NCBI RefSeq assembly: GCF_008761635.1 | Contig: NZ_CP044344.1 | Span: forward strand, 2,294,001 to 2,358,000 | Direction of reading: 5' to 3' | From: Nocardioides cynanchi | GTDB lineage: Bacteria > Actinomycetota > Actinomycetes > Propionibacteriales > Nocardioidaceae | DNA length: 64,000 nt | Shown: positions 60,890 through 64,000 of the stretch, piece after piece | Numbering within the stretch: the first letter of the stretch is position 1 | Layout of the letters: each line of letters opens with the position of its first letter | Notes under the pieces: model-generated | What the model saw: only the letters and a program-made list of their open reading frames with translations | Databases searched by the model: none | What the model was told of the DNA's origin: nothing | Position numbers and translations under genes: made by a program

Positions 60890-61354
60890 TCAGTCGGCCC
60901 CGGGGACGCTGGCCAGGGCCACCGTGGTCACCGGCGCCAGGCACTCCTGGAGCGGGCTGGCCACCTCTTCCCCGGTGATCTGCACGTCGCCGTTCGCGTC
61001 GAGGGAGACCACCGCACCCGGCGGGCGGTCGCAGCCCACCGCCACCACCGCGCCGTACACCGGCTTGCCGGCTCCCGCGGCCTGCTTCACCGCGGCGGTG
61101 ACCCGGGCCGCCATGGTCGGCTGCCGGAACTGTCCGGTGAAGGCCCGGATGTGCGCCTTGGTGTCGAGCAGGGTCGCGCTGGTCGAGACCGTGCCGCCAC
61201 CGCCGGTCACCGAGATCAGGGGCAGGACCGTGGCGCCGGTGATCGGCCCGGCGGTCGGCCCGGCCGGCCCGTCGACGGTGGACGACGAGGAGCCGCAGCC
61301 GGCCACCGCCAGCAGGGACGCGGTCGCGAGCAGGGTTCCGAGAGTGCGCTTCAT
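60890..61354 (-). CDS. Small lipoprotein of unknown function
   Basis: 154 aa from ATG 61354. Signal peptide with lipobox LAVAGC (Cys20), Ser-rich linker, then a soluble region with GCDRPPGAVVSLDANGDVQITGEE and a later Cys (QECLAP) that could form a disulfide. The longer frame upstream (to 61774) is antisense to glgC and is not coding. 47 nt downstream of the glgC stop; possibly co-transcribed. Confidence 0.75.
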   Translation of the reverse strand: MKRTLGTLLATASLLAVAGCGSSSSTVDGPAGPTAGPITGATVLPLISVTGGGGTVSTSATLLDTKAHIRAFTGQFRQPTMAARVTAAVKQAAGAGKPVYGAVVAVGCDRPPGAVVSLDANGDVQITGEEVASPLQECLAPVTTVALASVPGAD

Positions 61355-61401
61355 GGGGATCAGACGGGCCGGGGTGGCCACGGGTTCCTTCCGTCGACGG
61401 A

Positions 61402-62652
61402 TCAGGCTTCGGGGAACGGCTGGCCCTTGCCGAGCACGGTCAGGCCGTCCTCGATCATGAACCCGTTCGCCCGGTCGGCCTCCTGGTCCACGCCGATCTC
61501 GGCTCCGGGCGGGACCCGGACCTCTTTGTCGAGGATCGCGTTGCGGACCACCGCACCGGCACCGACGTAGACGCTGTTCATCAGCACGGAGTCCTCGACG
61601 ACGGCACCCTGCTCGACCCGGACCCGTGGCGAGAGCACCGAGCGTCGTACCTGCCCTCCCGAGATCACGACCCCGGGCGAGAGCAGCGCCTCCTCGGCGA
61701 CCGGGACGCTGCCGTCCGCGCCCTTCGCCAGCTTGGCCGGCGGCTGCGGGCCGTAGTCGGTGAAGATCGGCCACTCGCTGTTGTAGAGGTTGAAGACCGG
61801 CAGCGGCCGGACGACGTCCATGTGCGCGTCGTAGTAGGACCGCATCGTCCCGACGTCGCGCCAGTAGCCGCGGTCGCGCTCGGTGGCGCCCGGCACCTCG
61901 TTGTCCTTGAAGTCGTAGACGCCGGCCTCGGCCCGTCGTACGAACGCCGGGACGATGTCGCCGCCCATGTCGTGCTTGGAGCCGACCATGTCCGAGTCGC
62001 GGGTCACCGCCTCGAGCAGCGCCTGAGCGTCGAAGACGTAGTTGCCCATGCTCGCCAGCACCTCGTCGGGACTGTCCGGGAGCCCGATCGGGTCGGTCGG
62101 CTTCTCCAGGAACTCGCGGATGGCCTGCGGGTTCTTCGGCTGTACGTCGATCACGCCGAACTGGTCGGCCAGCGAGATCGGCTGACGGATCGCCGCCACC
62201 GTGCAGGGTGAGCCGCTCTGCACGTGCTGGTCGACCATCTGGGAGAAGTCCATGCGGTAGACGTGGTCGGCACCGACCACGACCACGATGTCCGGCTGGT
62301 CGTCGTGGATCAGGTTGAGGGACTGGTAGATCGCGTCGGCGCTCCCGAGGTACCAGTGCTTGCCGACCCGCTGCTGGGCCGGGACGCTGGCAACGTAGTT
62401 GCCCAGTAACGTCGACATCCGCCAGGTCGTGGTGACGTGGCGGTCCAGCGAGTGCGACTTGTACTGCGTGAGCACCACGACCCGCAGGTAGCCGCTGTTC
62501 ACGACGTTGGAGAGCGCGAAGTCGATCAGCCGGTAGATCCCGGCGAACGGAACCGCGGGCTTGGCCCGGTCCGCCGTCAGCGGCATCAGCCGCTTGCCCT
62601 CCCCGCCGGCGAGGACGATGGCCAGGACTCTCTTGCGGCTGGCGGGGCTCAT
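61402..62652 (-). CDS. glgC: Glucose-1-phosphate adenylyltransferase GlgC
   Basis: 416 aa from ATG 62652. [23 protein letters not shown] is the nucleotide site, [14 protein letters not shown] holds the catalytic Asp, FLEKPTDP and [13 protein letters not shown] (sugar-phosphate), and the C-terminal beta-helix follows ([24 protein letters not shown]). It makes ADP-glucose for glycogen or alpha-1,4-glucan. TAACGT on the minus strand (62660-62665) lies 7 nt before the ATG. Confidence 0.96.
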   Translation of the reverse strand: MSPASRKRVLAIVLAGGEGKRLMPLTADRAKPAVPFAGIYRLIDFALSNVVNSGYLRVVVLTQYKSHSLDRHVTTTWRMSTLLGNYVASVPAQQRVGKHWYLGSADAIYQSLNLIHDDQPDIVVVVGADHVYRMDFSQMVDQHVQSGSPCTVAAIRQPISLADQFGVIDVQPKNPQAIREFLEKPTDPIGLPDSPDEVLASMGNYVFDAQALLEAVTRDSDMVGSKHDMGGDIVPAFVRRAEAGVYDFKDNEVPGATERDRGYWRDVGTMRSYYDAHMDVVRPLPVFNLYNSEWPIFTDYGPQPPAKLAKGADGSVPVAEEALLSPGVVISGGQVRRSVLSPRVRVEQGAVVEDSVLMNSVYVGAGAVVRNAILDKEVRVPPGAEIGVDQEADRANGFMIEDGLTVLGKGQPFPEA

Positions 62653-62707
62653 GCCGATCACGTTAGTCAGGTGTGCGCCGCGCTGATAGGGGCAGTTCGT
62701 CCCCGGT

Positions 62708-62733
62708 CGTGGTCGAGCGGAGTCGAGACCAGC
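62708..62733. repeat. REP-like palindrome between glgC and glgA
   Basis: GTGGTCGAGCGGAGTCGAGACC, the same core as at 54051-54075 and 36711-36735, in the region between divergent glgC and glgA and just upstream of the glgA -10 (TAGCGT, 62738-62743). Confidence 0.65.
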
Positions 62734-62737
62734 GGAG

Positions 62738-62743
62738 TAGCGT
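62738..62743 (+). promoter_or_regulatory. -10 box TAGCGT of glgA (leaderless)
   Basis: TAGCGT ends 6 nt before the ATG at 62750. Confidence 0.5.
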
Positions 62744-62749
62744 CCGGCC

Positions 62750-63937
62750 ATGCGCGTCGACATCCTGACCAAGGAGTACCCCCCGGCCATCTACGGCGGT
62801 GCCGGGGTCCACGTCGCCGAGCTGGTCCGCGCCCTGCGCGGCCGGTCCGACCTCGACGTCCGGGTGCAGGCGTTCGGTGCGCCCCGCGACGAGCCCGGCA
62901 CGGCGTCGTACGCCGACCTGGCGGAGCTGGCCGGAGCCAACGGCGCGCTGACGACGCTGGGGGTGGACCTCGCCATCGCCGAGGGCTGCGCCGGCACCGA
63001 CCTCGTGCACTCCCACACCTGGTACGCCAACTTCGGGGGCCACGTCGCGTCGTTGCTGTACGGCGTCCCGCACGTGGTCTCGGCCCACTCGCTCGAGCCG
63101 TTGCGACCCTGGAAGGCCGAGCAGCTGGGTGGCGGCTACCGCCTGTCGAGCTGGGTCGAGCAGACGTCGTACGAAGCGGCCGCGGCGGTGATCGCGGTGT
63201 CGCACGCGATGCGCGCCGACATCCTGCGCTGCTACCCCGCGATCGACCCGGAGCGCGTGCACACCGTCCACAACGGGATCGACACCACGGCCTGGGCCCC
63301 GGTGACCGACCCCGACCGGGTGCGCACCCACGGCGTCGACCCCGACCGCCCCTCGGTGGTGTTCGTCGGCCGGATCACCCGTCAGAAGGGCTTGCCACTG
63401 TTCCTCCGCGCCTGCCGCGAGCTGCCGCCCGACGTCCAGCTCGTGCTCTGCGCCGGCGCCCCGGACACCCCCGAGATCCTGGCCGAGGTCGAAGCCCTCG
63501 TCGACGAGCTGGCGACGACCAGGGAGGGTGTGGTCTGGATCCGCGAGATGCTGCCGCGCGCCGACGTGGTCGCGCTGCTCTCGGCCGCGACCGCCTTCGT
63601 GTGCCCGTCGATCTACGAGCCGCTCGGCATCGTCAACCTCGAGGCGATGGCCTGCGAGACCGCCGTGGTCGCGACCGTCACCGGCGGCATCCCCGAGGTC
63701 GTCGTGGACGGGGAGACCGGGCTGCTGGTCCCGATCGAGCAGGCCACCGACGGCACCGGGACCCCGCTGGACCCCGACCGCTACGTCGCCGACTTCGCCG
63801 AGGCGCTCATCTCCGTCGTCAGCGAACCCGACCGTGCTGCGGCGATGGGCCGGGCCGGCCGGCAGCGCGCGATCGAGTCCTTCTCGTGGGACGCGATCGC
63901 GGGGCAGACCGCGGCGCTCTACTCAGATCTGGTGTGA
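62750..63937 (+). CDS. glgA: Glycogen synthase, actinobacterial GT4 type
   Basis: 395 aa. [18 protein letters not shown] (ADP-glucose site), [47 protein letters not shown] and [27 protein letters not shown] (E-x7-E motif of GT4). In mycobacteria the homologue (GlgM) makes maltose-1-phosphate from ADP-glucose and glucose-1-phosphate, so either activity is possible. Divergent from glgC. Its 3' end overlaps a convergent gene by 15 nt. Confidence 0.93.
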   Translation: MRVDILTKEYPPAIYGGAGVHVAELVRALRGRSDLDVRVQAFGAPRDEPGTASYADLAELAGANGALTTLGVDLAIAEGCAGTDLVHSHTWYANFGGHVASLLYGVPHVVSAHSLEPLRPWKAEQLGGGYRLSSWVEQTSYEAAAAVIAVSHAMRADILRCYPAIDPERVHTVHNGIDTTAWAPVTDPDRVRTHGVDPDRPSVVFVGRITRQKGLPLFLRACRELPPDVQLVLCAGAPDTPEILAEVEALVDELATTREGVVWIREMLPRADVVALLSAATAFVCPSIYEPLGIVNLEAMACETAVVATVTGGIPEVVVDGETGLLVPIEQATDGTGTPLDPDRYVADFAEALISVVSEPDRAAAMGRAGRQRAIESFSWDAIAGQTAALYSDLV

Positions 63938-64000
63938 GGGTCCGTCGGAGTAGTAGCTGCCGCCGTTCCCCGGGAACTTCCCGTCGACGCGGGTACCCGA
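63923..64000 (-). CDS. C-terminal end of a convergent gene (partial)
   Basis: The minus-strand frame runs from the window edge to a TGA at 63925-63923 and codes 25 residues (ending [12 protein letters not shown]). Gly/Ser/Tyr-rich end without a motif. Overlap with glgA is 15 nt. The gene continues to the right. Confidence 0.45.
   Translation of the reverse strand, partial: SGTRVDGKFPGNGGSYYSDGPSHQI

Overview
The window is a high-GC actinobacterial chromosome segment. Gene content points to the Nocardioidaceae (Nocardioides-like): a DUF3000 protein beside an RNase D homologue, HemY and HemQ of the coproporphyrin-dependent haem route, DesA3-like desaturase with its reductase, a WS/DGAT acyltransferase, actinobacterial GlgC and GlgA, and many genes with a TANNNT -10 box only 6-7 nt before the start codon (leaderless mRNAs). 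No phylogenetic computation was possible, so the genus is an inference.

1-15.1 kb is a mobile, defence-rich island. At the left edge an excisionase-like helix-turn-helix gene overlaps a truncated bifunctional primase-polymerase gene, as in integrative elements. A free-standing TIR-domain gene follows. A long run of minus-strand genes then holds a Gabija-type pair (OLD-like ATPase/TOPRIM nuclease GajA and UvrD-like helicase GajB), an overlapping two-gene module of a cupin-like protein and a two-TM protein that I do not recognise as a named system, and a complete type I-like Wadjet operon (jetABCD). The island stops at a tRNA with a UUG anticodon and an unusually long variable loop.

15-34.5 kb is ordinary chromosome. 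It holds an ATP-dependent DNA ligase and a LigD-type polymerase (NHEJ-type enzymes, Ku not seen), two glycosyltransferase-like genes, a GH3 glycosidase, a striking 32-bp tandem repeat array, a desaturase/ferredoxin-reductase pair under a TetR-type operator, msrB, a hemY-hemQ fusion, hemE, RNase D and several lipoproteins.

34.5-48.1 kb contains hrpA, then an envelope/electron-transfer group: a small exported protein, ApbE flavin transferase, a ferric-reductase-like membrane protein, a NuoF-like protein and a ferredoxin. A SigE-family sigma/regulator pair, an OmpR-type two-component system and a PMT-family glycosyltransferase follow. Four promoters here share a CACAG-N6-CACAG direct repeat at a fixed distance from the putative -10 (27 nt, or 27 plus 22), so I infer that they form the regulon of the two-component system.

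48.1-64 kb holds a TetR regulator divergent from a BVMO-like monooxygenase/SDR pair, dinB with a FUSC-like membrane protein, a WS/DGAT, a second sigma/regulator pair whose sigma gene is frameshifted, a solitary beta-class DNA methyltransferase, a secreted phosphodiester-glycosidase-domain protein, and divergent glgC/glgA. REP-like palindromes recur in this half, one of them inside the hrpA reading frame.
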